From positions 8,250,753 through 8,314,752 of the forward strand of contig OX421965.1 in assembly GCA_949128115.1 (NCBI GenBank): a stretch of 64,000 bases of DNA, in the 5' to 3' direction. Shown one piece after another: positions 1-12,124 of the stretch. Under the pieces are notes generated by a model. That model saw nothing but the letters and a program-made list of their open reading frames with translations. It did not search any database and had not been told where the DNA came from. Origin of the DNA: Anaspis maculata. Its lineage: Eukaryota > Arthropoda > Insecta > Coleoptera > Scraptiidae. Positions within the stretch are counted from its first letter, which is position 1. Every line of letters starts with the position of its first letter. The position numbers and the translations under genes are program-made.

Positions 1-377
1 AAACCTAAGAAAACACTAAATTGTACAACTTTCCTGTTGAGAGACGATGGTGCGGGATTTATATTCCAATAAGGTAAAAAGTTCTAACACCTGACAGTTC
101 AGTTTGGAGAAAACTTTTTGAGAGGACATCTCAACTTATCGATAAACCATTACCGACATGCCGTAAGGTCATTTCAGATAGGTTTTTACGTCGTAGATCA
201 CCGACATACCGTTTTATTATTACTGCTAGGCCAAGTCATCATCATCAGTTACACGAATGATGGGTTGAAAGCAGGTATGCAAACATTGCCAATATGACCC
301 AGTTTCAGATATCTTTATTCGAAACAAAAAATGCCTTGAGTTGTCCTAAACATAGAGAACTATTCGAGTTCACTTCT
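1..377. other. no gene seen
   Basis: AT-rich sequence with no coding exon or recognisable repeat visible. It is the flank of the foldback element that starts near 378. Confidence 0.5.
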
Positions 378-1778
378 AGTCCAGTCACTATGTCTTTTTT
401 CTTCGAAAAAATTAGTAGAGGGTTGAAATTTTGTACCCGCATTCCTTTGATTGTCATGAACGGCCTGTAAAAAGTCCCCTGAAATCCGAGCTTAGAAACT
501 TTGGATAATCGCGAGGATAATCGCCATCATGTGTTAAAAATGTGTTTTTTCGGCGAAGAAGTCATTTCTTTATTGCAAGATGGCCTTTTTTGTAATTGAA
601 TGATTGCGTATTACCATCTTGACAATCGCCATATACTATTTTTATTTTTGCATAGATGGCGGATCCAATATGGCGGCCAAGAAGAAAAAACAGTTGACTG
701 TCTTATTTCCATTAGTAGAAGACTTGAAAAATGTCTAATGATTGGACTTTATTTCTGACATAATTTATCATGGAAATACCAAGTTTCACTTCAATATCAC
801 GAAAAATCACTGATTTATTGGAAAAAATTGACATATGAAAAATGTTCAGTTTTTTCAGAATATTCCAAAAACGGTTGAAGATATTTCGAAACCGTTCACA
901 ATATCTTCGTAAGCATAAATTGACGAATATATAGGGTGATTTTTATGTCTCCAGCTATTTTGGTTCTTGAAGATTTTTTTCTTCATTTCTTTTCTCGACG
1001 CGTTTGGTATTACTGGTATTTAGTCTGAAGAAATTGCCACAATGCAAAAATTATTAGCACACCATGTTTTTACTAGTTTTTGATTAATTGTAAATGTCGT
1101 TTCAGGGTAAATATCAGCTATACCCTTGCAAACGCCATGTTCAGCAGGTTGAGGGAAGTGAAATATAGAAAACAATACCTCAGGAACCGCAACAGCTGAA
1201 GACATTTAAATCACCCTATATATTCGTAATTTTATGCTTATGAAGATTTTGTGGACGGTTCCGAAATATCTTTGACCGTTTTTGAAATACTCTGAAGAAT
1301 CTGAAAATTTTTCACAAATCAACTTTTCCCAATAAATCGGTGATTTCTTCAGATATTGAAGTATAACTTGGTATTTTCATGATGAATTATGTCAGAAATA
1401 AAATGCGATCATCCGACAATTTTAAAGTCTGCTACTATTGGAAACAAGACAGTCAACTGTTTTTACTTCTTGGCCGCCATCTTGGATCCGCCACCTACGC
1501 AAAAGTAGAAATAGGGTATGGTGATTGTGAAGATGGTAATACGCAATCATTCAATTACAAAAAGGACAATCTTGCTATAAAGAAATGACTTCTTCGCCGA
1601 AAAAACGCCTTTTTAACACTTGATGGCGATTATCCAAAGTTCCTGAGCTCGGATTTTAGGGGACTTTTTATAGGTCATTCAAGACTATTAAAGGATTATG
1701 TGTACAAAATTTCAACCCTCTACTAATTTTTCCTAAGTTGATACTATTTTTTGAACATAGTGACTGGACTATTCGTCA
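378..1778. mobile_element. foldback (palindromic) element, ~550-bp arms
   Basis: The left arm (from TAGTCCAGTCACTATGT near 378) reappears as its reverse complement ending near 1778. Shared landmarks in both arms are TAGTAGAGGGTTGAAATTTT, GGCGAAGAAGTCATTTCTT, and the stretch around GGATCC next to GGCGGCCAAGAAG. The arms diverge by a few percent and have small indels. No protein is encoded. It looks like a non-autonomous palindromic DNA element; the exact ends and target duplication were not resolved. Confidence 0.75.
932..1222. mobile_element. MITE nested at the centre of the foldback
   Basis: Inverted ends read ATATAGGGTGATTT on the left and the reverse complement on the right, next to TA. 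The interior shows no ORF of note. It sits near the symmetry centre of the 378-1778 foldback and may be its loop rather than a separate insertion. Confidence 0.5.
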
Positions 1779-1848
1779 AAACCTCGGTTAAAACAATAAC
1801 AGCTATTTGAAGATATTTTGAAAATCAGTGATACAATACACCTACGTA

Positions 1849-2057
1849 CAGTTGGGAGCAAAATGATTCATACGGCACCGCTAGGAAGTCGGCTGGATTT
1901 CAGAAATGTTAGCTGTTAGTATCGTTCTTGAGTGCCAGTTTTGATTACGACCAATCTCTCATCAAAACTGGCATTCAAGAACAATCCAAGCAGCTAACAT
2001 TTCTGAAATCCAGCCGACTTCCCAGCGGTGCCGTATGAATCATTTCGTTCTCAACTG
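1849..2057. mobile_element. palindromic MITE with TA duplication
   Basis: Terminal inverted repeats begin CAGTTGGGAGC (left) and CAGTTGAGAAC (right end, reverse complement) and continue for ~70 bp through GGAAGTCGGCTGGATTTC. TA flanks both ends (1847-1848, 2058-2059). This is the size and target preference expected of a Tc1/mariner-derived MITE. Confidence 0.8.
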
Positions 2058-2827
2058 TACCTAATACCTACTGGACAATGCTACTATATTAGGCGATTTA
2101 CATTTAAAAAACGCCACCTGGTGTAGAGCTCGGTACTTGATCGTGCAGGAATTTTTTGAGAGGAACACATACCTACTCGGACGTCTAGTAGCCTAGGTAG
2201 GCACTAGTAGATACCTGCAATACCCACATCAATGACGTGAAATTTGACAAGTAGGAATAATGTAAAAGGTGGTTTCATGGCGGTTTGCTTTTGTGTCTGC
2301 TATTTGATCTTGTGTTCGGCGTATTTAACAGGCTAGTAGTGTGAACATCTAGCTTTGAATAGCTCATTGAGCCCGCGTGTGAAGCCCGGATGATTGGGAC
2401 ACGACCGCGACTAGGCAGTCGGCGGGCAAGACGTGGACAGGCATCAGCTCGTAACACTCAAAGGACACGGCGCCGATATTGCTTATACTCAAGTACTTTC
2501 TGCTGGAAGTAGTTCGTCTTGTGGGTGTTCATCTCTTTCGACAATTAAACATCGTTACCAACTTTATTCTGCGTTATTATTCCTGCGGTAGTTAACAGTA
2601 GTAGATCTAGTTCCAGAGATGAGGGGCTGAAGACTGCGCTACCAGCAATGCATTGCATTGCAGTTGCGGTGGAAAAATTGCGACTGGTGACTGTTACATT
2701 ACACCTTCCGCAGGCAGATGCAGGCATTGTAGATTGTAGATTAGAGGTGGTCGTTTGGTCTCGGAGGATCCTTTCTGCACTGCGACCTATAAGATCTTTT
2801 GTACGTGACCATGCTTCTATTTAATCA
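2058..2827. other. no gene seen
   Basis: Mixed-composition DNA with only short chance ORFs. It lies immediately upstream of a LINE fragment and part may be decayed LINE sequence, but I cannot show that. Confidence 0.4.
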
Positions 2828-3645
2828 TTGAAAATTCTAGGTTTTGTCTTGCGCAGTTGCAGGTCTATGTCCAACATAATGACTTTTCGGGCGCTTTATA
2901 CATCCTTCGTGCGTGCTCGCCTCGAATACGCTTCGGTCGTGTGGGCCCCAGTGTATAATGTTCACATAGCCTCGTTAGAGAGGGTGCAGAGAAGAATCCT
3001 CAAGACCTCTACGTTCATGTTAACGGGTTCATATCCTGACCGGGGCACACCACAGCAGTATCTCTTGCGGCAGTTCAATATGCAGTCGTTGCTCAACAGG
3101 CGTAAAATGCATTCGGTCATATTTCTCCTCAAAATTGTCAACAGTGGCATCGACTGCTCCGAGCTGCTACACCAAATAGGGTTGCGCGCGCCGGGACACT
3201 GCTTTCGCAGTCATCAACTTTTCCATCTGCCCTGTGCAAGAACCAATGTACTATCATCGTCACCTATTCATCAAATGATCAGTAACTATTCCTGCATTGA
3301 AGACACTTGCGACATCTTCAGCAGTAATGTGTGGTTAATCAAGAACATTTTCACTGGCATCGCCAATAAATAGTCAGTTTTTCACTGTCGCTGTTTTTTT
3401 GTATTTTTCCTTTTTTTTGCCTTTCATTTCATTTTGTCAGTGTCTGCTACAATGGTCCATTTCTTGTTCTCTGTATATAATTCTTTGTAAATAATTATGT
3501 GTGTATAATAATGTTGTGAATTTGACTTTTTATTATTAATTTTGATTGAATTTCTTTCTATTTATTGGTATAGCTGCTCCCGTCTTGTAAATAGGTAAAA
3601 CCTGTAAGACGTTTGTTCAAATTAAATAAATAAATAAAAAAAATA
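2828..3645 (+). pseudogene. 5'-truncated non-LTR retrotransposon, end of reverse transcriptase
   Basis: An open frame of 181 residues (2828-3373) matches the region just after the RT palm in jockey/I-type LINEs: a LGFVLRSC opening, then LYTSFVRARLEYASVVWAP and LERVQRRILK, which are classic for this segment. The catalytic YADD region is absent, so the copy is truncated at its 5' end. An AT-rich 3' UTR follows and ends in an A-rich, AATA-type tail near 3620-3645, as expected for a LINE 3' end. No endonuclease or gag is present, so it cannot be mobile on its own. The clade (jockey versus I) is uncertain. Confidence 0.8.
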
Positions 3646-3879
3646 AATTTAATGTCCCAGGAAATCCACCTCCTCCCAGGAAATCCACCTTCTCAGAGAT
3701 TTAATTAAATATCAGAGACATTCAGCTAAATGACTGCGATTTTAAATATCGTTCAAGTTCAAGGGCTACTTATAAATAGCGATGCGATTTAATTAAATGT
3801 AGTCGATATTTAGAAATAGAAGACTAGTTCCGTGACATATGTAAATGGTAAACACAACAACGAATTACATCACGGATCT

Positions 3880-4915
3880 TTAAACTTCCCATCTCCACCA
3901 GCATCTATACTGCGGAATTATATGCGATTAACGAAGCAATAAACTACATCGAAAATCACCTAGATCCTAATCAGATGGTTCTTGTACTATCGGATTCTTC
4001 AAGCGCACTGAAGAGTATCTCAAAATTTAATGCTAATAATGCGCTCGTCGCTGTAATCCAAGAAAAATTGTACAATATCAACAACAAAATTGACTTTGTC
4101 TGGATACCATCACATATCGGAATTCCTGGAAATGAATTAGCTGATAAAAAAGCCAAAGAAGCATAACTCTTCACCGGAGACCCAGAACCAGTCCGATTAG
4201 CCGATGGTGTCAAATCTTTTACGAACAACCGGGTGAAATCTAAATGGCAACAAATATGGGACCTCACAACTAACAATAAACTACGACTTATAAAAACCGA
4301 CTGTCTCACCATGGCCTGCACATTCAACCAGAAGAGATATTATTATTTTGACTAGATTAAGAATAGGACATACCCGCATCAGCCACTCGCACTTATTCAA
4401 AAGAACACCACCGGATGAGTGCACCGAGTGCAACATGCAGTTAACAGTGGAACACCCACTGTTAACCTGCACCAAATATCGACGTCAAAGAATGCAATCT
4501 GGCCCATCAGATAACCTCTTGGACATACTCAGCCCAAAAAACGAAAAAGATTTGATTGAATACATAAAATCTATTGGAATTTACGACCAAATTTAGCAAA
4601 ATCGCCAGTCACTACCCTAAGCGTTGTTGCCAATTATAAGATTCGTAATCCTATGTGTCTTACCTTATATGTTCTTCCTTTCTTACCGTGGTCTTGTAAT
4701 GTATGTCTACCTCAAAGCCGCCCTCAGAGACCCGTTGGCGTGTGTATCGTCCAATCCTTTGAATAGGGATCTTCTATATTTTTGTTTCAACTTTTAGTTC
4801 TCGGATAGATTGGTTTAGTACTGAATTAGCAACAACGTCAAGGGAAGTGCACAAAACACTAATAACCTCAGCAGTTGATGTGTTGCACTTCTCCTTTTCT
4901 TCATTTAAAAAAAAA
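3880..4915 (+). pseudogene. LINE remnant: RNase H domain and 3' end
   Basis: Around 3900-4166 the frame reads TAELYAINEAI, then VLVLSDSSSALKSI, then FVWIPSHIGIPGNELADKKA, the conserved blocks of a LINE-encoded RNase H. A stop follows, and a second frame (4348-4596) carries RLRIGHTRISHSHL with a C-x2-C ... H-x4-C cluster (CTECNMQLTVEHPLLTC), the C-terminal tail typical of jockey-like ORF2. The frame break and in-frame stops make it a pseudogene. It ends with an A-rich run near 4905-4915. It is separate from the RT fragment upstream, because that one has its own 3' tail. Confidence 0.8.
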
Positions 4916-5830
4916 ACAACAACAACGAACTTTTAATAAATGTACTTTGCTGTAACACTAAATAGATCAAAAATATAGAGAAAACTATTAAATCTCATAC
5001 TTTACACTTGGCGCCCCATCGTGGTGACTCTTACCAACCACACGACAATTTCCACTGCTTGGGGGCTTACTTTTCCCTACTTTAGCTGCACAGTCTCGGA
5101 AATTTCTACTTGGGGGTGCATCGCGTCTGACAGCTGTCACACTATACATATAGACATCTATCAAGGCATCAAAATCTAACTTGTACTGTAGGCATTCGTG
5201 CCAAATCACATGCGCGAAAGTGAGACACCACTAGCAACTTAGGTCAGAATTCTTAGTTCAGGTTGTAAAAGGAAAGCACCTATTATTAAAAATCGAACAT
5301 TTATCAAGAAAATGTACACAAATAAAATTATTCTGTAACGGACGCAACAATGAGGTCCACTAAATTGTCCAGGCGGAGACAAACACTTTTGAGATGAACT
5401 CCAATTTTCACAAGCAGGGTCGAAGCTGCGCGGGTAATGAGAATTGGAAGCAGCAAAGTCATCTTCTGAAGTTCTAAAGGTTTCTACTGCTGAGTTCAAA
5501 ACCGGCTCCGGATGTCCTAACTTGACTTGAGGGCTTGATGGGGGATATGCGCACCTGGACGAGGGGTCCCCACGGAATCCAGAACTTGTTGAATAACACA
5601 GAATAACTTGCATGGACACTAAACTTGCTATAATAAGTAATATTTTTGTTCAAAGGAAGAACGCTGAAAAATGAGGCAAACGAAGAATTGGTTTATAATT
5701 AGTTGCTTTGGCAATCTCACAGCCACTGCCATACAACGCCACTGCGAAACCCTGCCCTACCGCGCTGCAAATTCCGATTTTGGAGGGCCGGATAGGAGGT
5801 CTCGGGACTTGAGGTATGAAAATCCGTGGG
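4916..5830. other. no gene seen; half of a MITE at ~5205-5285
   Basis: No convincing coding exon. The stretch near 5205-5285 (CACATGCGCGAAAGTGAGA ... GGTTGTAAAAGGAAAGCACC) is a diverged single arm of the palindromic MITE seen complete at ~15578-15735. Confidence 0.5.
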
Positions 5831-5846
5831 TATGAATCGGGCTGCG

Positions 5847-6950
5847 TGAAGTTGGCTACACATATGAAGCACAAATGAAGCCAACTGGTGGGATGCTTAG
5901 TGCTTCGTTGGTGCTTCATTGTGCTTCAAACTGGAGCCCGCCCACACCTACGGTTCAGGAGATACAGGGCTCCAAAGTGCAGGGCTGGAAGTTGGCTACA
6001 GCTTTTTTGTTATTGAAGCACAAATGAAGCTAACTGGTGGAATCCTTAGTGCTTCGTAAGTGCTTCATTGTGCTTTAAACCAGAACTCAGCCACACCTAC
6101 GGTTTAAGAGATATAGGGCTCCAAAGTGCAAGGAGTAGGGCTGGAAGTTGGCTACAGCTTTTTTGTTATTGAAGCACAAATAAAGCTGATTGGTGGAATC
6201 CTTAGTGCTTCGTTAGTGCTTCATTGTGCTTTAAACCAGAACTCAGCCACACCTACGGTTTAAGAGATATAGGGCTCCAAAGTGCAAGGAGTAGGGCTGG
6301 AAGTTGGCTACAGATTTTTTGTTATTGAAGCACAAATAAAGCTAACCGGTGGAATGCTTAGTGCTTCGTTAGTGCTCCATTGTGCTTCAAACTGGATCCC
6401 AGCCACACCTACGGTTCAAGATATATAGGGCTCCAAAGTGCAAATTGAGTGCTGGAAGTTGGCTATAGCTTTTTTATTATTGAAGCACAAATGAAGCTAA
6501 TTGGTGGAATCTTTAGTGCTTCATTAGTGCTTCATTGTGCTTCAAACCAGAACTCAGCCACACCTACGGTTTAAGAGATATAGGGCTCCAAAGTGCAAGA
6601 AGTAGGGCTAAAAGTTGGCTACAGATTTTTTGTTACTGAAGCACAAATGAGGCTAACCGGTGGACTCCTTAGTGCTTTGTTAGTGCTTCATTGTGCTTCA
6701 AACTGGAGCCCAGCCACACCCACGGTTCAAAAGATATAGGGCTCCAAAGTTCAAATTGCGGTGCTGGAAGTTGGCTACAGCTTTTTTGTTATTGAATCAC
6801 AAATGAAGCTAACTTGTGAAATCCTCAGTGCTACGTTAGTGCTTCATTGTGTTTTAAACTGGAGCCCAGCCACACCTACGGTTCAAGAGATATAGGGCTC
6901 CAAAGTGCAAATTGAAGTGCTGGAAGTTGGCTACAGCTTTTTTGTTATTG
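5847..6950 (+). repeat. left array of ~155-bp monomers (about 7 copies)
   Basis: GTTGGCTACA recurs about every 155 bp (near 5852, 5991, 6149, 6305, 6770, 6925). Each monomer carries TTTTTTGTTATTGAAGCAC, GTGCTTCATTGTGCTT and CACACCTACGGTT. Monomers differ by a few percent, and some carry the variant CAAGGAGTAGGGCTGG. Confidence 0.9.
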
Positions 6951-7184
6951 AAAAAGACTTAGGTCTTAATAAACTCGTATGATAATAAATACTATTGAAC
7001 TGTGGAATTTTCTGTTCCGTTGACTTTTGTATTGTAGTGTTTTCTGATTGTAATATCATTACCTACATATTGTGGTAGTACAGTAATAACTTTTACCAGC
7101 AGCCTGCAAAATTTCTTTTTTTTTCTAACTTCAGGATTTCACACATTCTATAAATAGGACATTGCTCCTGTTGAATGTGCTTCA

Positions 7185-7218
<34 letters not shown>

Positions 7219-7469
7219 TGAATAGCAGCACAGATGAAATGTTGGTTGCAGCCCATCAACCTCGTAAGGTGGCTGCACGCTGTACAAGTGTACAAGCAAA
7301 GAGGAAAACTGAGCTTAGGTTTCCGCTAGATGACATATAATATGATACCATACTCAAGTTTGGCAAATGAGGCGGTGCGTTGCGCTGGAAGGCCCACGTT
7401 TGGCCCATTTTTAATACTTCCCGGTAATTTTTGAAAAAGGGGCGTGACCACCCCGTCCAGCCCTTCACT
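6951..7469. other. unique centre of the tandem-armed foldback, with (AAT)n microsatellite
   Basis: About 510 bp between the two arrays with no real gene. A trinucleotide AAT run lies at about 7187-7216. This is the loop of the palindrome. Confidence 0.7.
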
Positions 7470-10400
7470 TTGGGGCCTTATATCTCCTGAACCGTAGGTG
7501 TGGCTGAGTTCTGGTTTGGAGCACAATGAAGCACCAACGAAGCACTGAGGAGTCGACCGGTTAGCTTCATTTGTGCTTCAATAACAAAAAAGCTGTAGCC
7601 AACTTCCATCACTGCAATTTGCATTTTCGAGCCCTATATCTCCTGAACCGTGGAAGTGGCTGGGCTCCAGTTTGAAGCACAATGGAGCACCAACGAAGCA
7701 CCAAGGATTCCACCAGTTAGAGTCATTTGTGCTTCAATAACAAAAAAGCTGTAGCCAACTTCCAGCACTGCAATTCGCAATTTGGAGCCCTATATCTCTT
7801 GAACCGTAGGTGTGGCTGGGCTCCAGTTTGAAGCACAATGGAGCACCAACGAAGCACCAAGGATTCCACCAGTTAGAGTCATTTGTGCTTCAATAACAAA
7901 AAAGCTGTAGCCAACTTCCAGCACTGCAATTTGCACTTTGGAGCTCTATATCTCTTGAACCGTAGGTGTGACTGGGCTCCAGTTTGAAGCACAATGAAGC
8001 ACTAACGAAGCACTAAGGATTTCACCAGTTAGCTTCATTTGTGCTTCAATAACAAAAAAGCTGTAGCCAATTTCCAGCACTGCAATTCGCAATTTGAAGC
8101 CCTATATCTCTTGAACCGTAGGTGTGGCTGGGCTCCAGTTTGAAGCATAATGGAGCACTGACAAAGCACTAAGCATTCCAATAGTTAGTTTCATTTGTGC
8201 TTCAATAACAAAAAAGCTGTAGCCAACTTCCAGAACTGCAATTTGCACTTTGGAGCCCTATATCTCTTGAACCGTAGGTGTGGCTGGGCTCCAGTTTGAA
8301 GCACAATAAAGCACTAACAGAGCACTGGAAATTTCTCCAGTTAGCTTCTATTGTGCTTCAATAACAAAAAAGCTGTAGCCAACTTCCAGCACTGCAATTT
8401 GCACTTTAGAGCCCTATATCTTTTGAACCGTAGGTGTGGCTGGGCTCCAGTTTGAAGCACAATGAAGCACTAACAGAGCACTGAAAATTCCACCAGTTAG
8501 CTTCTATTGTGCTTCAATAACAAAAAAGCTGTAGCCAACTTCCAGCCCTACTCCTTGCGATTTGGAGCCTTATATCTCTTAAACCGTAGGTGTGGCTGAG
8601 TTCTGGTTTGAAGCACAATGAAGCACTAACGAAGCACTAAGGATTCCACCAATTAGCTTTATTTGTGCTTCAATAACAAAAAAGCTGTAGCCAACTTCCA
8701 GCCCTACTCCTTGCACTTTGGAGCCCTATATCTCTTAAACCGTAGGTGTGGCTGAGTTCTGGTTTGAAGCACAATGAAGCACTAACGAAGCACTAAGGAT
8801 TCCATCAATTAGCTTCATTTGTGCTTCAATAACAAAAAAGCTGTAGCTAACTTCCAGCCCTACTCCTTGCACTTTGGAGCCCTATATCTCTTAAACCGTA
8901 GGTGTGGCTGAGTTCTGGTTTGGAGCACAATGAAGCACCAACGAAGCACTAAGGAGTCCACCGGTTAGCTTCATTTGTGCTTCAATAACAAAAAAGCTGT
9001 AGCCAACTTCCATCACTGCAATTTGCATTTTCGAGCCCTATATCTCCTGAACCGTGGAAGTGGCTGGGCTCCAGTTTAAAGCACAATGAAGCACTAACGA
9101 AGCACTAAGGATTTCACCATTTAGCTTCATTTGTGCTTCAATAACAAAAAAGCTGTAGCCAACTTCCAGCACTGCAATTCGCAATTTGGAGCCCTATATC
9201 TCTTGAACCGTAGGTGTGACTGGGCTCCAGTTTGAAGCACAATGGAGCACCAACGAAGCACCAAGGATTCCACCAGTTAGAGTCATTTGTGCTTCAATAA
9301 CAAAAAAGCTGTAGCCAACTTCCAGCACTGCAATTTGCACTTTGGAGCCCTATATCTCTTGAACCGTAGGTGTGACTGGGCTCCAGTGTGAAGCACAATG
9401 AAGCACTAACGAAGCACTAAGGATTCCACCAGTTAGTTTTATTTGTGCTTCAATAACAAAAAAGCTGTAGCCAACTTCCAGCCCTGCACTTTGAAGCCCT
9501 GTATCCCCTGAACCGTAGGTGTGGTTGAGCTCCAGTTTGAAGCACAATGAAGCACTAACAAAGCACTAAGGAGTCCACCGGTTAGCCTCATTTGTGCTTC
9601 AGTAACAAAAAATCTGTAGCCAACTTTTAGCCCTACTCCTTGCACTTTGGAGCCCTATATCTCTTAAACCGTAGGTGTGGCTGGGCTCCAGTTTGAAGCA
9701 CAATGAAGCACTAACAGAGCACTGGAAATTTCACCAGTTAGCTTCTATTGTGCTTCAATAACAAAAAAGCTGTAGCCAACTTCCAGCACTGCAATTTGCA
9801 CTTTGGAGCCCTATATCTTTTGAACCGTAGGTGTGGCTGGGCTCCAGTTTGAAGCACAATGAAGCACTAACAGAGCACTGAAAATTTCACCAGTCAGCTT
9901 CTATTGTGCTTCAATAACAAAAAAGCTGTAGCCAACTTCCAGCCCTACTCCTTGCGATTTGGAGCCTTATATCTCTTAAACCGTAGGTGTGGCTGAGTTC
10001 TGGTTTAAAGCACAATGAAGCACTAACGAAGCACTAAGGATTCCACCAATTAGCTTTATTTGTGCTTCAATAACAAAAAAGCTGTAGCCAACTTCCAGCC
10101 CTACTCCTTGCACTTTGGAGCCCTATATCTCTTAAACCGTAGGTGTGGCTGAGTTCTGGTTTAAAGCACAATGAAGCACTAACGAAGCACTAAGGATTCC
10201 ATCAATTAGCTTCATTTGTGCTTCAATAACAAAAAAGCTGTAGCTAACTTCCAGCCCTACTCCTTGCACTTTGGAGCCCTATATCTCTTAAACCGTAGGT
10301 GTGGCTGGGCTCCAGTTTGAAGCACAATGAAGCACTAATGAAGCACTAAGGATTCCACCAGCTAGCTTTATTTGTGCTTCACTAACAAAAAAGCTGTAGC

Positions 10401-10711
10401 TAACTTCCAGCCCGCCCCCCTGCACTTCAGAGCCCTATATCTCCTGAACCGTAGATGTGGCCAAGTTCTGGTTTGAAGCACAATGAAGCACTAACGAAGC
10501 ACTAAGGATTCCACCAGTTAGTTTTATTTGTGCTTCAATAACAAAAAAGCTGTAGCCAACTTCCAGCCCTGCACTTTGGAGCCCTGTATCCCCTGAACCG
10601 TAGGTGTGGTTGAGCTCCAGTTTGAAGCACAATGAAGCACTAACGAAGCACTAAGGATTCCACCAGTTAGCTTCATTTGTGCTTCATATGTGTAGCCAAC
10701 TTCCTGCACCT
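7470..10711 (-). repeat. right array of ~155-bp monomers (about 21 copies)
   Basis: TGTAGCCAAC (with variants) recurs about every 156 bp from ~7595 to ~10690, the reverse complement of the left array. Blocks of monomers with the CCCTACTCCTTGC variant repeat at ~8520-8940 and ~9920-10300, a higher-order pattern that suggests block duplication by unequal exchange. Confidence 0.9.
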
Positions 10712-10721
10712 TATGAATCGG

Positions 10722-10974
10722 TCGAGCCGGGAAAGATCACCAATCAGAGGCGAGAAGAGTGACGCTGGCGCCACCTGAGAAGCAGGAGTCGCGGCTCAAC
10801 CCCAGACGCCAACCTCTCGAAAACGTTGCCACGGCAGTTTTACGGGGAAAGCGTAGACCCCGTGCTAGATAAAATGGCGGCCGATGATAGAGTTATCACT
10901 CGGTGAGCGCTCTCGCTGATATGTGGCGTTCAGCCACAGCCGACTGAGAGCTTAGTGAACGCTTTGTGCGGATG
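10722..10974. other. no gene seen
   Basis: GC-richer unique flank between the foldback transposon and the next dispersed repeat. Confidence 0.4.
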
Positions 10975-11780
10975 AACGCAGCCATTGAAATTATGTTCAA
11001 TGATCATTTGTGGAAGTTCAGGAACAACGAAGATGGCAACAGCGCTCAAAAGTCAAAACAACAAGACATCGGCGCCAACTGTCACTTGTAACAATTATGA
11101 TGACATTTCTCGTTTCTACCTGAGCTACATTTCATTTGCTCCTGTTTTGATGAAATAACACAACTTGTTGAAAATGGCTGTACCTCGGGCTGTACCGAGA
11201 AGGAAGTTTAAAGAAGATACGAAGAGATGCATTTACGGTGTGTGTAAAAGTGACAGCCAGGAACCAGTGGGTGCTTTCCACCTAGACGGTACAAATACCA
11301 CCAGAGGCACATGTTCCATAGTGTGGCACAAAATTTTAGGTCATCCAATCGGTGCTTTCCACCTAGACGGTACAAATACCACCAGACGGCACCTGTTCCA
11401 TGGTGTGGCACAAACTTTTAGGTGATCCAATGAACGGCGCAGAACCGAGTAGAAACACGTAGATGGAAAGCACCGTTTGGAACCCGCACTTGCGTAAATG
11501 GCAGGTGTACCGAACTTGGGGCTAGGTGGAAAGCACGCAATGAACGGCACAGAACCGTGTAGAAACATGTAGATGAAAAGCACCGTTTGGCACCCGCACA
11601 TGCGTAAATGGCAGGTGTACCGAACTTGGGGCTAGGTGGAAAGCACGCATTAGTTGGTCGGGCGGCTAGACAGAGCATGCAGCGTTGCCAAGTTTCCATA
11701 TACACACTGACAGGTGTACGAGTTTTCAAAATCTGGCGCTTTTACACATGCGCACCTGCCCAAACGAAGTAGCCTATTCA
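10975..11780 (+). repeat. dispersed repeat, copy 1 (THAP-like exon start), interrupted
   Basis: Matches 31624-32003 closely (GATCATTTGTGGAAGTTCAG, GACATCGGCGCCAACTGTCA, CACAACTTGTTGAAAATG). Both copies can encode a short Met-start peptide, VPRRKFKE ... KRCIYGVCKSDSQE. Its C-x3-C start resembles the opening of a THAP zinc finger, but the rest of that domain is missing. In this copy an extra segment (11266-11649) separates the body from its 3' part (CGGCTAGACAGAGCATGCAG, ~11660-11780), which is contiguous in copy 2. Confidence 0.6.
11266..11649. repeat. insert of two direct duplications (~83 bp x2, ~118 bp x2)
   Basis: GTGCTTTCCACCTAGACGG appears twice 83-95 bp apart (11269 and 11352). A second unit, starting AATGAACGGC and ending CTAGGTGGAAAGCACGCA, appears twice (~11430 and ~11548). 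The two unit types share CTAGGTGGAAAGCAC in inverted orientation. The block is absent from the matching repeat at 31.9 kb. Confidence 0.8.
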
Positions 11781-12124
11781 TAAACAGACGGCGTGCTCCC
11801 CACACAATTCGGGCTATTGTTGACGCGGCGTTGGATCTGTCACCGCTACTTCCAACAACGCCAACAGTTCCGAAGGAGCGTAGCGGTAACTGCTCCCGTT
11901 TTATGAATGCGGTCAATGGCACTTGCGAACATCAAAATTGAACGTTTCTCTCATTTTTCCACCTCCCACTCCTATCGCTCATCATGCTAAATACCGAAAT
12001 GAAGCGAACTTCCGAGCCGCTAGAAAACATGGCCGTCGCTACGAGCGTAGCGAAAAAATAGCGCACCGTTCACAAGACAAATCAAGGCCAATGTGTTCCA
12101 TAGCTATGTGTCATAATAGCTGTA
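11781..12124. other. no gene seen
   Basis: A short ORF at 11923-12174 has no recognisable features. About 30 bp near 11770-11810 (AAACAGACGGCGTGCTCCCC) recur inverted near 43760-43785. Confidence 0.4.

Larger units (their letters stand above)
5841..10711. mobile_element. foldback transposon with tandem-repeat arms, 10-bp target duplication
   Basis: Two arrays of the same ~155-bp monomer lie in opposite orientation (5847-6950 and 7470-10711) around a ~510-bp unique centre. The outer ends are mirror images: GAAGTTGGCTACACATATGA starts on the left and its reverse complement ends on the right. Immediately outside lies the direct repeat TATGAATCGG (5831-5840 and 10712-10721), a 10-bp target site duplication. 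The architecture matches Drosophila Foldback elements and Mutator-like elements (8-11 bp duplications; known from the families, not proved here). No transposase ORF is present, so it would need one in trans. Confidence 0.8.

Noticed and set aside
9350..10709. Minus-strand ORFs repeating SASLVLHCASNWS
   Set aside because: Translations of the 155-bp monomers; the frame changes between monomers.
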